From: Epiperipatus broadwayi
Lineage: Eukaryota > Onychophora > Udeonychophora > Euonychophora > Peripatidae
Assembly: GCA_028023455.1 (NCBI GenBank)
Contig: JAQFVV010006231.1
Span: forward strand, 4,914,036-4,978,035
DNA: 64,000 nucleotides
Direction of reading: 5' to 3'
Every line of letters starts with the position of its first letter. Position 1 is the stretch's first letter. Made by a program: the position numbers and the translations under genes. Below are positions 46,867 to 58,825 of this stretch, one piece after another. A model generated the notes under the pieces. The model saw nothing but the letters and a program-made list of their open reading frames with translations, had not been told where the DNA came from and made no database searches.

Positions 46867-47821
46867 TTGAACCGGGTTACCATATTAACCAGGTTTAAAT
46901 ACTTTTACACATATAACCTTTACATCTTTTGGCTTTAATACTACAGGAATGTACCGGCCCTTCAAGAGGAGGGGAGAATAGCATAATAATTAATGATACC
47001 CATGGTCAGATTGAGCTATACAAAGCATACCATGAACATATTTGCTGATAGTGACCCACCTCGACTGCTGGAACAAATCCCTGCCATCCAAAGTATTTTA
47101 TTTGTTATGAGGATCAACCTCAGGTGCAGCTGACCATATGTTATAAAATTGGCATGCTTCCAATGACAGGCGCACAATCCAGCGCTTGAAATATCCCAAG
47201 CTAGCTCATAGTCTTAACAAGGATCCAGCACATTTATTTAACACATATGAACATTTATCTCTTTAAATAAACAATGACACAGTGACAAGTGGGAGAAAAA
47301 ATAGACCAAATAATACTTAAGCAAACATTAATATTTATTCAAGCAGACATATATAACAACCTAATATTTTACATAAAGAAATATAAATAATTAATCAGGG
47401 TAATTTTTATAATAGTCCTTCGTTAATTAAAGTTCATTTCATTTAAAATAAAGTGTCTACACACAATGATCAAGATGTATTTACCCAGATTTTTATGATT
47501 GTCAATTTCCAACTGATTGGCTTATTGGTCTCCATCAATGGTTTCAGGGCTTGTTTTCCATTTCTTTGTCTTGACAATGGGAGAGAGAGTTTGTGGCAGC
47601 ATCTATTTCACCATTTTGACATCAGTTTCCAGTGAGAGTTCAGGCAGGATAGCCAATTTCACAGAGGGCCTTGGGGCTGGAAGCCCAGTCGAATACATCT
47701 AAAAAAAGTCTAGCAATGCATGTTGATAGTTCTGCAGCTTCTGCAATATTTTTCACAGCAGCAATGAATGGCTCTATTCTGTCCCTAGATTTTGGATCTC
47801 TGGAGCAATGAATAATATCAC

Positions 47822-48036
47822 AACACAAAATGAAGACCAAAATGAGTTACAGACTCAAGAGTGAAAAAGTAGAATAACTCAATCGCAAAATGCAGATTGG
47901 ACTGGATTACGGATTGAAGATCAGACCAGAATGAATTTCAGATTAAAGACCAGACTAGTTCAATCACAAAATGAAGGCTGAAACTAAATTACAGATTGAA
48001 AGCCAGACTGAATTATAGATTGAAGACCAGACTGAA
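47822..48036 (-). repeat. Degenerate minisatellite (GATTGAAGACCAGACT-like units)
   Basis: Repeated words ACAGATTGAAGACCAGACTG and ATCACAAAATGAAG recur with variation roughly every 25-45 bases. Confidence 0.6.
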
Positions 48037-48054
48037 GAACAATAGCCAAGGTGT

Positions 48055-48064
48055 CCTTTTATAT
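48055..48064 (-). promoter_or_regulatory. TATA box candidate (ATATAAAAGG)
   Basis: A good TATA-box match on the minus strand at the right edge of the block 46868-48066, immediately upstream of the minisatellite in that direction. The function is inferred. Confidence 0.3.
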
Positions 48065-48066
48065 CT

Positions 48067-49250
48067 TAACTCTCCAATTGTTTCAATTTATTATTATTTT
48101 TAATTTTAATCGTAACTTGAATTTTTTTAAAATTAATTTTTACATTTCATTTTATCTAAATGATTTTTACATTTGCTTTAAACTAATCTTTTTTTTTCGA
48201 GATTAATCTATCTATTTGCATTTACAGTATACATAGATTTTTAATTAATTCAATTGTTAGTTTTACCTTTTCTTTATCAGCCAGTAATCTTTTAAAATAA
48301 TTATATTTTCAAAAGTTTTTCTTTTACAAACTAATTTTGATTCTGATTTTTTTCGTATTTACTTACTTTTATATATTTTACTATTTTAATTTCTTTTTTT
48401 AAAAAGGATTTTTAAATCTTTTTCTATTTTAGATTTTCCCCCATCCACTTTTCAATAAAAGCTTTATTATCTTTTAAAAAAATATATACACAATCTTGTT
48501 TTTTATTTTTAAAACTATGTTTCAAAATCACTCCTAAATTAATTATAACTTTTTGACTATTCTCATTTACTTGATTTTTCCTTTTTTTAAAAAATAAATC
48601 TGATCATATATTTTAAAATATTTGAAATATGCAGATTTTTGTAAGTTTTATACATATATCTCGTATGTAACTTTACTAGAAAGTGTCACATCTAGACTTC
48701 TTTCCTATAAGAAATTGTTAATATTGTTAACTAATATAATAAATATCAAAAAAAGAAGTTTACTAGCAAAGTCACAATTATACAAAAATGTTGAAAAGCT
48801 ATAAATTATAAAATGAAACTCTTCTAATTAATAAATCCTGAAATAAAAGACAAGTTTACCCAACATGAGTTACATTTGAACAGCTATTAATTTGGCATAT
48901 CAATATTTTATAATTCAAGTAATAGTCAATAACAAAAGAGACAAAAAATTTATTATTAAACAAAATAATTTATTTTAAAAAAATAACAATAATGCCATTG
49001 CAATAGATACCACTATTTAAATTCATATACCAAAATTAACAAATGCATGTATGATTGACAATCTGAGACATTGCCAAACCAAATCCAGCCATCCTTAATC
49101 TCAATACCTAGTAACACAGTAATCTATACACAAAGGGCTATAAAATTAAGCAATAGGTGAAATGCATGTTATATATGAGCTTAACTCTCTACTATAATAT
49201 TCTAAACTTTAATAGCTCAATGTATATATAAGCAGAGGGAGAAAATCACT
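48067..49250. other. T-rich/AT-rich sequence, nothing recognised
   Basis: It includes a strongly T-rich plus strand between about 48060 and 48600. No gene was seen. Confidence 0.45.
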
Positions 49251-49644
49251 CTCACCCAGGCTATCACTTAAAAGCACTCTAAATGTTGAACAAAGTATCA
49301 AAAATAGAATGAATCCACTTATTCTTGGTAGCTCTGGAGTTTATAACCATAACTTTGTCAACATTGGTGCTTATTCAGAGTGAAATTAATTTATCAACCA
49401 GATGAAATATGTCAAACTGTTAAATTGAGATGCTGTCTCCAACCTTGTATAATTAATTATGAGTTTAAAAACTCTTAAGCACCATATTTCATCTGGTTGA
49501 CAAATTAATTTCACTCAGAATTAACAACAATGTTGACAAAGATATGCTTATAAACATCAGAGCTACCAAGAATAGGTGGATTCATTCTATTCTTGATTTT
49601 TTTGTTCAACATTTAGAGTGCTTTTAAGTCATAGTCTGGGTGAG
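49251..49644. mobile_element. Foldback element, arms about 163 bp
   Basis: The left arm 49251-49413 (starting CTCACCCAGGCTAT) and right arm 49482-49644 (ending ATAGTCTGGGTGAG) are imperfect complements, around a centre of about 70 bp. No coding capacity. Confidence 0.75.
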
Positions 49645-51570
49645 ACCTTTGTTAAGTAATGGCATAGAAACAACAACTATTCTTAAAACTTCATATATAA
49701 AATATTTAAATATTAATTCACTATAGCCATATTATTTATAAAGATTAAACATTGTCTGTGCTCAAGAAAGTATATGAAATCATTATACAATGAAGCTATA
49801 GGAAATTTATAACTGAAATTAACCAACAAATATCAAGCTAAACATATTAAATAATATCTTAGTTGCCCATACAATCTCAGTCAAATCCCATATATAAAAA
49901 AATAAATATTTATTACTATTTAAACAATCATTATTTAAAATTATAAATATCATTAAATAACAAAGATTATAAATTTCATAACATGTATTAAAATATGATG
50001 TCCATTAAATAAAAATAAACTATCACTTATTACATTTATATTATTTTTAAACATTATATTTAAAACATTTTGAAAATATTAGTTGTATATAGCTTTAATA
50101 ACTACACAGCAATCAATACAATATTTAAGAAAATGACAATTTATAAATAGGCATAATATTTATGTGAAAGACAATGTTATAAATTAAAAAATATGTAATA
50201 AAGATTTATAGATTGTTTTCTAATCTTAACTTATTTACCAGTAGAAAATGTTAATGTTCTTCAAATTTAAGATATAGCAAATGATATTTTTCATTATGGC
50301 ACTTCATTTCAAATATAGAAGATAGGCATAAATGAAGATGTAGAAAAAATCACAATTTTGCAGCAGTTGATGATTATGGAGTTATCCTATTTATGATAAA
50401 TGAAAATATGATGAAGTAGATTACCTATTTTAGTTCTGGTTCCTAAATTATTGGGATATAAACTATTTATTAACAAGTTCATTTTGAGAGTTTAAAATCC
50501 AATGTTTTCTTTTTAATTAAATCATTCATTATACTTACAATAGTTTTACAGCAATATTATTATGAAGTTACAACTGAAGGCAAGCGACAAGTATATCCAG
50601 CTGCTACTGCTAGTGCAACTATGGTAGAGTTTGAATTCAAATAAAAGCAAGACCTAGCTTTTAATGTGGTTCATAGCCTTATATATGTGCAATAGAAAAC
50701 ATGCCTGAAGTCTATCAAATTAAAGAATGAATGGAGCTGATTGAATCCCAACAGTTACACAATTTATACCTTTTCCAAATATATCAATAAGCCAGTCTGT
50801 TTTAGAACGGATCAGCTTACCCAAAAATTCCACTGGCTTGCTGAAGAATTATTACCTTGCTATGATTTTATATATTTGCTGCTTTATCTTTATGCAAAGA
50901 ATCACAAAGATACTGTGTTGAGTATATAAAGTACATACAGATATCAGCTGGTTTTAAAAGTAAATACTTTTTTACTAAATTCAACTAACACTAAAATAAT
51001 GAAAGAAAATTATAAATTTCAGTTTCCAGTTTTATTTATTAAAAGGGAAACTCATAAACTTTCTATATTGGAGATGAATAACAAAAAAACTTTTTTTTAA
51101 TCCTTTTACAATTAAAAGTAATGTGGAAAAAAAGGAAAGGGAACTTTTGAGCAGGATTTTTCTCAAAGAGGGAAAACTTTCTTTAACCTTTTAAAATGTG
51201 TTCAATAAAAATACATACAATTAGTAATAGAAATATTTTATTTAATAAGTTTATATATTAATTAATGAAATATCATTAAGATATAAAATCCACTGTGCAC
51301 ACAAATTTGAATGGTACCCATATATATTAGAATCAGTCAACAATTACATATATGTTAAAATTATTATACATTATAAAAATGGACTTTTATTATCAGTTTA
51401 TGACTATTAAAGATATTAAATTTAAATCATTATAAAACACATCTGTGGATTTATATAGATGTGTGTTAAATAGATAATATTAAAATCAGTTATCAACCAC
51501 ATGGTAAAATTAATTATTTATGTATTTATTAAAATGAATTTTTATTATTATATAACAATTGTTAAAATAG
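49645..51570. other. AT-rich sequence, nothing firmly recognised
   Basis: The stretch 50560-50935 has more normal composition and a short open frame (50741-50929) of no known family. The rest is low complexity. Confidence 0.4.
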
Positions 51571-51751
51571 GCAAAACTCACTATACATATTGCCACACAC
51601 AGCAAGCTAGAGTAATCAATGGATGCCAGAAGGCTTGTGCATAAAATCCCCATCTAGTACCTACTCATCCAATATCCCCAGACTAGTTTCTGGCTTGTGG
51701 CCTTCGTCAGTGAGGAGCCTTGGATAAGAGGTGGTGATCATGTGATGTTTA
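51571..51751. mobile_element. MITE family 1, copy b
   Basis: It carries GCAAAACTC, TGCCACAC, GGATGCCAGAAGGCTTGTGC, ATCCCCAGACTAGTTTCTGG and the TGATCATGTGATGTTTA end shared with the copies at 60920 and 61296. Confidence 0.7.
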
Positions 51752-54091
51752 TTGGCTATTATATAACAATTCAAATATGTTAAAGCATATCTGTGTGCTT
51801 ATATAGTTGTGTGTAATGTAGACACATGTTAAAATCAATCATCATTTGAGTTGTTGAAATGAACTGATTTTATATATAATATATAAAAGTCTGACAACTC
51901 AAGTATGTTCATTTTATATTATACAGGCACGTGTCTGTGCTGATATATAGATATGTTTTATGTAAACCTATTGAGATATATGTAAATAACAATGTAATAA
52001 TATATTTTTTGTATTCTAATCAAAATCAAAATGCTGAATTTATAACTCAACAGTTATTAATTTAATGTTATTAATAAATATTTATTTATTTAAGTTATTC
52101 GAATGACTTCATTTAATCCTAAAATAGGTTTAAAATATTATTAATTTATTTATCTCTTGCTCATAGTAACAGTTATAAAGCTCTTCTTATTCACTGAGTT
52201 GGATTCATGCATAACAGTCAGTTATATAGAGAGGGGTTTATATTTAGTATTATGGACATCCATATGAATGGTGCTAAGTAATATTCTTTAAAGTCCTGTA
52301 TTACATTTCATTTTATTTATTTAGATATTTAGTTTATAGTTGACCAGTACACTAGTAGTACTATGTGGCCAGAGCATTGATGATGGTCAGGATGTTTTTA
52401 GAATCTCAGCATTATTTTTTTTACTGTTGTATTCTGATGGATTAGCATCTGAATCTGTGCAAACAAATTATTTTGTATTGCTTCCCCAAGTTTGGCAGTG
52501 GCTAAATAATTAGCCTGGTCTGTAGTAGACCCATTTCAAATCTAGTCACAAGGTTGACTGTTGATTTTTTTTATTATTGATCATTCATGATGATGAATGA
52601 TTATTATTATTCTCTGTAATACTGGGTGAGCTTATAATTAGTTCTTTGGTGATCTATCATGCTTATTGTATTCATTATCATTTCTTTTATACTTAAATTT
52701 TTTTTTGTTTATTTGGCAATGATGATGGTATCCCATTTCCTCATAATTCATCCCTAATGTGATGTATTGTTACAAAGGGCTACCCAGTTGTGGGACTATG
52801 TAATCCCATATTTTCCATGTTACCTCATTTTCATACTGTTACAATATGAAGTTTTATAAAAGTATGAAACTGACTTACATTAATTCTTCCAAAACATAAT
52901 CTTAGTATCTATCTCAAAATCCACTGTCATATTTGCAAAAATTTTTGACCCTCCTGACATTTTCATATTAATATCATAAACATCTATGATTACATAATCA
53001 GTCATATATTCTTTTATAATTTTATTAACAAATCTACATTTATTAATTTCTACAATTATTTTAGATTCTTCAATATCTACCCTCATCATTTTCATAAAAG
53101 TTTTCCATTTCATCATCAATTTTAGACCGAGATTTTAAATCCACATCAACTTTGGATTCTTTTATACAAACTAAATTATCTTTAGCTGACTATATGTTCC
53201 CAACATCAAGTTTATATTCATTAACAACTATATTAACTTCAGACTCTAATTACAACCATATTAAATTGTTATAGAGGGAGATATTCCATAATATTTTACT
53301 AAGCATTTTGAAGACTTTCTATAAGAAATTGGTTCCCATACCTAAGAGGTATCTTATTAATTTAGCCTGACATTGATTCTAGCGATAGCATTAAGCCAAA
53401 TTTGTGCAAGACATTTGTTAAAACCTAAATTTTAATTATAAGTGATTTCAGAATACTGTAGGCTGGTGAATTCCTTCTAGCAATTTTAAAACACTGAACA
53501 CATTATGTTGACTATTTCTCAGAAATGCTGCTTTAAATTATTTTCTTTTAAAACAATGTTAATCATAATATATGACCAAGGTGCATTCCAAAATTAACAA
53601 ATCTTTTAAGTGTTTTATAAGTTTTAAAACGTTAATTGTACATTATTATTATTATTACCTTTTTTAATAATTAAACATAAAATTACCTTACACAATATTA
53701 AAAATTACCTTATATAATATTTTAAAGATATTTTTTTACTATTAATGTATAAATACATAGCAAATATTATACACACAGATATCTGCATATATACATATAA
53801 GTGATGTAACACATCCTTATTTGTTAATGTTATGTGTCATTTACTTTATAAAAAGATATGTTTTTATCATAATATTCAAATGGCTTTAACCTTCCCGTAC
53901 TTTGCCTAGCTTGTCTCTAAAGAGTGAAAAACTCATATCTGACTGCTATGAAATAATGGATGACTATAACATAAAATGATATCATTTCAATGTAAACTTA
54001 AAATATTAGACAATAAAATAAATGTCATTTATGCATGTGAAAATTAATAGTAAAGTATTATTATGGTTATTGTAATTATTTCTGAAACAAC
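51752..54091. other. AT-rich sequence, no supportable gene
   Basis: A minus-strand frame at 52880-53119 (Lys, Ile and Met rich) has adjoining acidic, coding-like pieces up to about 53260. It may be a decayed element, but no family motif was recognised. Confidence 0.35.
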
Positions 54092-54680
54092 AACAAACTT
54101 CTTTTGCCGTCCACACATCTGCATATAATGCATGTCTTCCTACTTCTCTTTGTACTTTTTCTAAGTAATCTAACACCCTTTACTTACACATAACACATCG
54201 TTACCCTATGTTAACCCTGCTACTGCCACTCCCTTCCATACAATTTTAGCTACATCATATTTATTATATGAAAACACTGTTAATTTCTTTATCAGTTCCT
54301 TTTTTTTTTTTTACTTCATTTATCGATTTTTCTCCCATTCATCTAAGCAATTTCTCTGATTACTTAAGACGATTCCCAAATAATTATATATATTCACGAC
54401 ACTTAGCTTTATATTCCCAATAAAATTCTTTGTCTTCGCTTTCCCTGTATTAATAATCATTACTTTTGATTTTTCTTCACTAAATTTAATTCCCATCTCT
54501 TTACCCACCCTTGCGCATGTCCATAACTTCTATATCTTCCCTTCCTTCTGTGCACAAGAAGACATCATCCACAAATAAAAGACCCAATAATGTATATACT
54601 CCCTTGCCAGCTATTAATGGTATTTCTACCCCTCTCCCTAGTCTTTCTATTGCTCTCTCCATTTCTCTCAAATACAACAA
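54092..54680 (-). pseudogene. LINE family C fragment (RT core), copy 2, lacking its 3' end
   Basis: On the minus strand it starts directly at the 3' tail of the next copy. It reads LREMERAIERLG, GLLFVDDVFLC (the RT active site with FVDD), MGIKFSEEKSKVMIINTGKA, YLGIVLSNQRNCLDEWEK and VQREVGRHAL, with stops and frame changes. It ends abruptly at GTGTGGACGGCAAAAGAAG, so the zinc-binding domain is absent. Confidence 0.78.
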
Positions 54681-55236
54681 TATGTGATGTGATGTATTAT
54701 GGCTTCTCCTTAAACGAAGTCAAGAATATCTCAGCAATTATGCCCAGATAAACCTGTTAGCCACTTTATTTTACATTCCCCACGCTAAATTTAACCATAA
54801 TCTACTCTATCCCATTTCCACAACATAATTTTTGTCAACTCTATAACCTTTATATCTAAATCCCCCTTATCTTTTCCCAAACCCAGCATAAAAACCAATA
54901 ATTCACTTTCTGTATAATCACTCTTTTCATATTTATTTTTCCACAACTTCATTATATGTACCCTTTCTGTTTTCAAACATTTACATTCAATTAACAAATG
55001 CCTAATATTTTCAATTCCTTCCTTACATAATTTACAAAATAAATCACCCATATTTTTCCATTTACATGTATATTCTTTTGTAGCTAAAGATCCCGTTCGA
55101 GCCTTAAACAATAAACTACTTTCCTTACTATTATCATATATTAACTTACACCTAATATTCTGTTTATTTCTATATATATCTAAACTCTTTTTACTCTCTA
55201 TACTATTTCTCCATCTTTCTAACTCTCTAGTCTTTA
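54681..55236 (-). pseudogene. LINE family C 3' fragment with zinc-binding domain, copy 3
   Basis: The minus-strand frame 54791-55111 encodes CKWKNMGDLFCKLCKEG, then NIRHLLIECKCLKTER, ESELLVFMLGLGKDKGDLDI and IMLWKWD, all open. It is followed by the conserved 3' untranslated region and a tail ATACATCACATCACAT. It is 5'-truncated near 55236. The fragment at 54092-54680 follows it head to tail with no gap. Confidence 0.82.
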
Positions 55237-55813
55237 TTAATAAATAAATAAATATCTTGCACAGTTCTACACTAGTGACATCTCTCTTTTAATTCTGCAG
55301 AATCCATGATCAAAAAAAATTACAGCATAGATCATGTGTAATTAAAAGATATTTATTACTAATATATGCTAAAATGAGAAAACAATGCAAATTTGCATTT
55401 ATTATATTTAGATAATAAAATACATGATTTTTTTGATATATATTACAATCTAGAAATTATTAAACAAAAATATATATATAATAAATAAAACTTTTTTTAC
55501 ATATAATAGAAACATGGATACTACTAAAAAATACAATGAAAAAAATTTGTTTTTAATATTAATTAAATGGAATATTCAATTGTCAGTTTTGCAAAACTAT
55601 AACAATCACCATAAACAACATTGCTATGCTCAAGGCATAAACGATCACAACACTTGCAAAAATATTTTGATAAGCAACTCTTTAAAGTTGGAAACAGTAT
55701 AGTAAAAAAAGAATCAGTAATGTTGGTATTAACACAATCAAAACCAATGACATACATGATACCTTCTTACATAATGCTTACACAATGCTGTTGTGATGAA
55801 AACCATAAGATAT
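55237..55813. other. AT-rich spacer between inverted LINE pairs
   Basis: Small overlapping frames on both strands without any known motif. Confidence 0.35.
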
Positions 55814-56006
55814 AAACATCACATGAACACCATTTCATATGCTTACACATGCTACTGATAAGAGTACTTTCCTGTATCCATTGATTACAAAAGCTTGCAC
55901 TTGATGGCATTATTGTATGGAGAGTTTGGTACTCTTATCAATAAAGTATAAACTAGTCTAGCATGAATTGATTACTAAATCTTGCACTAGATGGCATAGT
56001 TGTGAG
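55814..56006. mobile_element. MITE family 1, copy c
   Basis: It begins AACATCACATGAACACCATTTC and carries TATCCATTGATT, AAGCTTGCACTTGATGGCAT and TGTATGGAGAGTTTGGTACTC. A partial repetition (CTTGCACTAGATGGCAT) ends it. Confidence 0.6.
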
Positions 56007-56033
56007 AAAAAAATTAAAAATTAAAGTTAAAAA

Positions 56034-57507
56034 TGGGTGGGACAAAGGCAAGAATGCCCTATGTCACCTATTTTGTTTGTGTTGTATTTGAGTGAAATGG
56101 AAAGAGCAATAGAAAGAGGAATAGAGATACTATTAATAGGTAGTAAGGGAGTATATATTTTGTCAGGTCTTTTTTTTGTGGATGATATATTTTTGTGTGC
56201 AGAAAGAAGAGAAGATATGGAAGTTATGCTGAGGACATGTGCAAGGGTAGGTAAAGAGATGGGGATTAAATTTAGTGAAGAAAATAAAATATAATGATGG
56301 TTAATTCTGGGAAAAGAGAATATGTAGTTTTATTGGGAGATATTAAGTTAAGGGTGGTGAATAGATATAGTTATTTGGGAATTATTTTAAGTAATCAGAA
56401 AAATTATTTGGATGAATGGGAGAAAAATTTGATAAATGAAGCAAAGAAAAGAAAGAGATTGATAAAGAAATTAACAGTGTTTTCATATAATAAATATGAT
56501 GTAGCTAGAATTATATGGGAGTTGCAGTAGCAGGGTTAACATATGGTAATGATGCATTATGTGTTAGGAAAGGGGTATTAAATTACTTAGAAAAAGTTCT
56601 AAGGGAAGTAGGAAGACATGCATTGGATGCAGATGTATGGACAGCAAGGAAGGCAATTCAAGGAGAAATGGGATGGTCAAGTTTTCATATGAGAGATGCA
56701 AAAAGTAAAATGAAAATGTTTGGTAGATTGCAGTTTATGGATAATAAAAGAATAGCCAAAATAGTATTTAATTGGGTTATGAGTAAAGGGCAAGCAACAA
56801 GATGGGTGAGAAAGGTGATGCGGTATGCAAAAGATTTGGATAAAGAATTTATCAGAATATTTGTACAAAAGATAGGATGATTGTGTTAGGAGGATTGTTG
56901 AGTGTTATAGTGGTAAGGAATGGGATAAAAGAATAGATTTATTAATAAAGAGTAGGGAGTTAGAGAGATGGAGAACTAGTATGGAGAGTAAAAAGAGTTT
57001 AAATATATATAGAAGTAAACAGAATATTAGGTGCGAGTTAATATATGATAATAGTAAGGTAAGTAGTTTATTGTCTAAGACTAGAATGGGATCTTTAGCA
57101 ACAAGAGAATATACATGTAAATGGAAAAATATGGGTAATTTAGTTTGTAAATTGTGTAAGGAAGGAATAGAAAATATTAGGCATTTGTTAATTGAATGTA
57201 AATGCTTGAAAACAGAAAAAGTACAAATAATGAAGTTATGGAAGAATAAATATGAAAAAAGTGATTACACAGAAAGTGGATTATTGGTTTTTATGTTGGA
57301 TTTGGGAAAAGATAAGGAGGATTTAGATATAAAGGCTATAGAGTTAACAAAGAGTATGTTGTGGAAATGGGATGGAGCAGAATATGAGAAAATTTAGAGT
57401 GGTGAATGGAAGATAAAGTGGCTAACAGTTTTATCTGGGCATTATTGCTGAGAGATTCCTGACTCTGTTTAAGGGGAAGCCACAGTGCATCACATCACAT
57501 CTACATT
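56034..57507 (+). pseudogene. LINE family C fragment, copy 4 (RT core to 3' tail)
   Basis: The longest copy. It opens inside RT with GQRQECPMSPILFVLYLSEM, then LFFVDDIFLCAE (active site FVDD), YSYLGIILSNQKNYLDEW and INEAKKRKRL. After frame breaks come VGRHALDADVW, KMFGRLQFMDNKRIAKIVF and RWVRKVMRYAKDLDKEF. The last frame (56981-57397) carries the zinc-binding domain (CKLCKEG, HLLIECKCLK). It ends with GTGCATCACATCACAT at 57507, where copy 5 starts without a gap. At least four frame breaks make it inactive. Confidence 0.85.
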
Positions 57508-58825
57508 GTCGGGTCTTTTATTTGCCGATGTCTTTGTGTGTGCAGAAAGAGAGAAGATATGGAAGTTATGCTGAGGACATGTGCAAAGGTAGGTTAAGAG
57601 ATAGGGATTAAATTTAGTGAAGAAAAATCAAAAGTAATGATGATTAACACTGGGGAAAGAGAAGAAAAATTTTTTTATTAGGAGATATAAAGTTAAGTAT
57701 GGTGAATAGATATAATTATTTGGAAATCTTCCTAAGTAATCAGAAAAATTGCCTGAATGAATGGGGAAAAAAATTGATAAATGAAGCAAAGAAAAGTAAG
57801 GGATTGATAAAAAAAATTAATAGTGGAGTGGCAGTAGCAGGGTTAACATATGGTAATGATGTGTTGTATTAGTAAAGGGGTATTAGATTTAGAAAAAGTA
57901 CAAAGAGATGTAGGAAGACATGCATTAGATACAGAGGTGTGGATGGCAAAGGAGGCAATTCAAGGAGAAAGGGGAAGGTCAAGTTTTTATATGAGAGATG
58001 CAAAAAACAAAATGAAAATGTTTGGTAGATTGCAGTTTATGGATAATAAAAGAATAGCCAGAATAGTATTTAACTGGATTATGAATAAAGGGCAGACAAC
58101 AAGATGGGTGAGAAAAGTAATGTGATATGCAAAAGATTTGGATAAAGAATTCATGTCAGTATACTTATACAAAAGGTGGGATGATTGTGTTAGGAGAATT
58201 GTTGAGTGTTATAGTGTTAAGAAATGGGATAGAAGAAATAGATGCATTAATAAATAATAAAGAGTTGGAGATATGGAGAACTAGTATGGAGAATAAAAAG
58301 TTTAAATATTTATAGAAGTAAACAGAATATTGGGATGTGAGTTAATTTATGATAATAATAAGGAAAGTAGTTTATTGTTTAAGACTCGAACAGAATCATT
58401 AGCAACAAGGGAATGTACACATAAATGGAAAAATATGGGTGATTTAGTTTGCAAGTTGTGTAATGAAGGCATAGGAAATATTAGGCATCTGTTAATTGAA
58501 AGTAAATGCCTGAAAGCAGAAAGGGTTCAAATAATGAAGTTGTGGAAGAATGAATATAAACAAAGTGATTATACAGAAAATGGGTTATTGGTTTTTATGC
58601 TGAGTTTGGGAAAAGATAAAGGGGATTTAGATATAAAGGCCATGGACTTGACAAAGATTATGTTGTGGAAATGGGATGAAGCAGGATAGACAAGAATATG
58701 AGAAAACTTAGGGTGGGGAATGAAAAGGGAGTTAAAGTGGCTAACAAATTTCTCTGGGCATAGTTGTCAAGAGATTCCTGACTCCATATAAGAAATCACA
58801 GTGCATCACATCACATGCTGTTGAA
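57508..58825 (+). pseudogene. LINE family C fragment, copy 5
   Basis: It begins exactly at the tail of copy 4, inside the RT active-site region (CGGGTCTTTTATTTGCCGATG, with one Asp of the DD pair missing). It follows the same order: GRHALDTEVWMAKEAIQGE, KMFGRLQFMDNKRIARIVF, RWVRKVM, then CKWKN-like to KLCNEGIGNIRHLLIESKCL. The zinc-binding domain has a Cys-to-Ser change (IESKC instead of IECKC). It ends in GCATCACATCACAT. Confidence 0.83.

Larger units (their letters stand above)
46868..48066 (-). other. Unassigned, less AT-rich block, possible LTR or promoter unit
   Basis: It begins with an imperfect palindrome (ACCGGGTTACCATATTAACCAGGT at 46872-46895) and ends with a minus-strand TATA box. 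Between them are moderate-GC sequence and a minisatellite. A 66-codon minus-strand frame (47640-47840) has no recognised family. It resembles an LTR or promoter segment read leftwards, but no partner copy exists in the window. Confidence 0.35.

Noticed and set aside
50741-50929. 62-codon frame in a segment of more normal composition
   Set aside because: No family recognised and no splice context.
52880-53119. 79-codon minus-strand frame with acidic neighbours
   Set aside because: No recognisable motif. Noted as a possible decayed element but not called as a gene.
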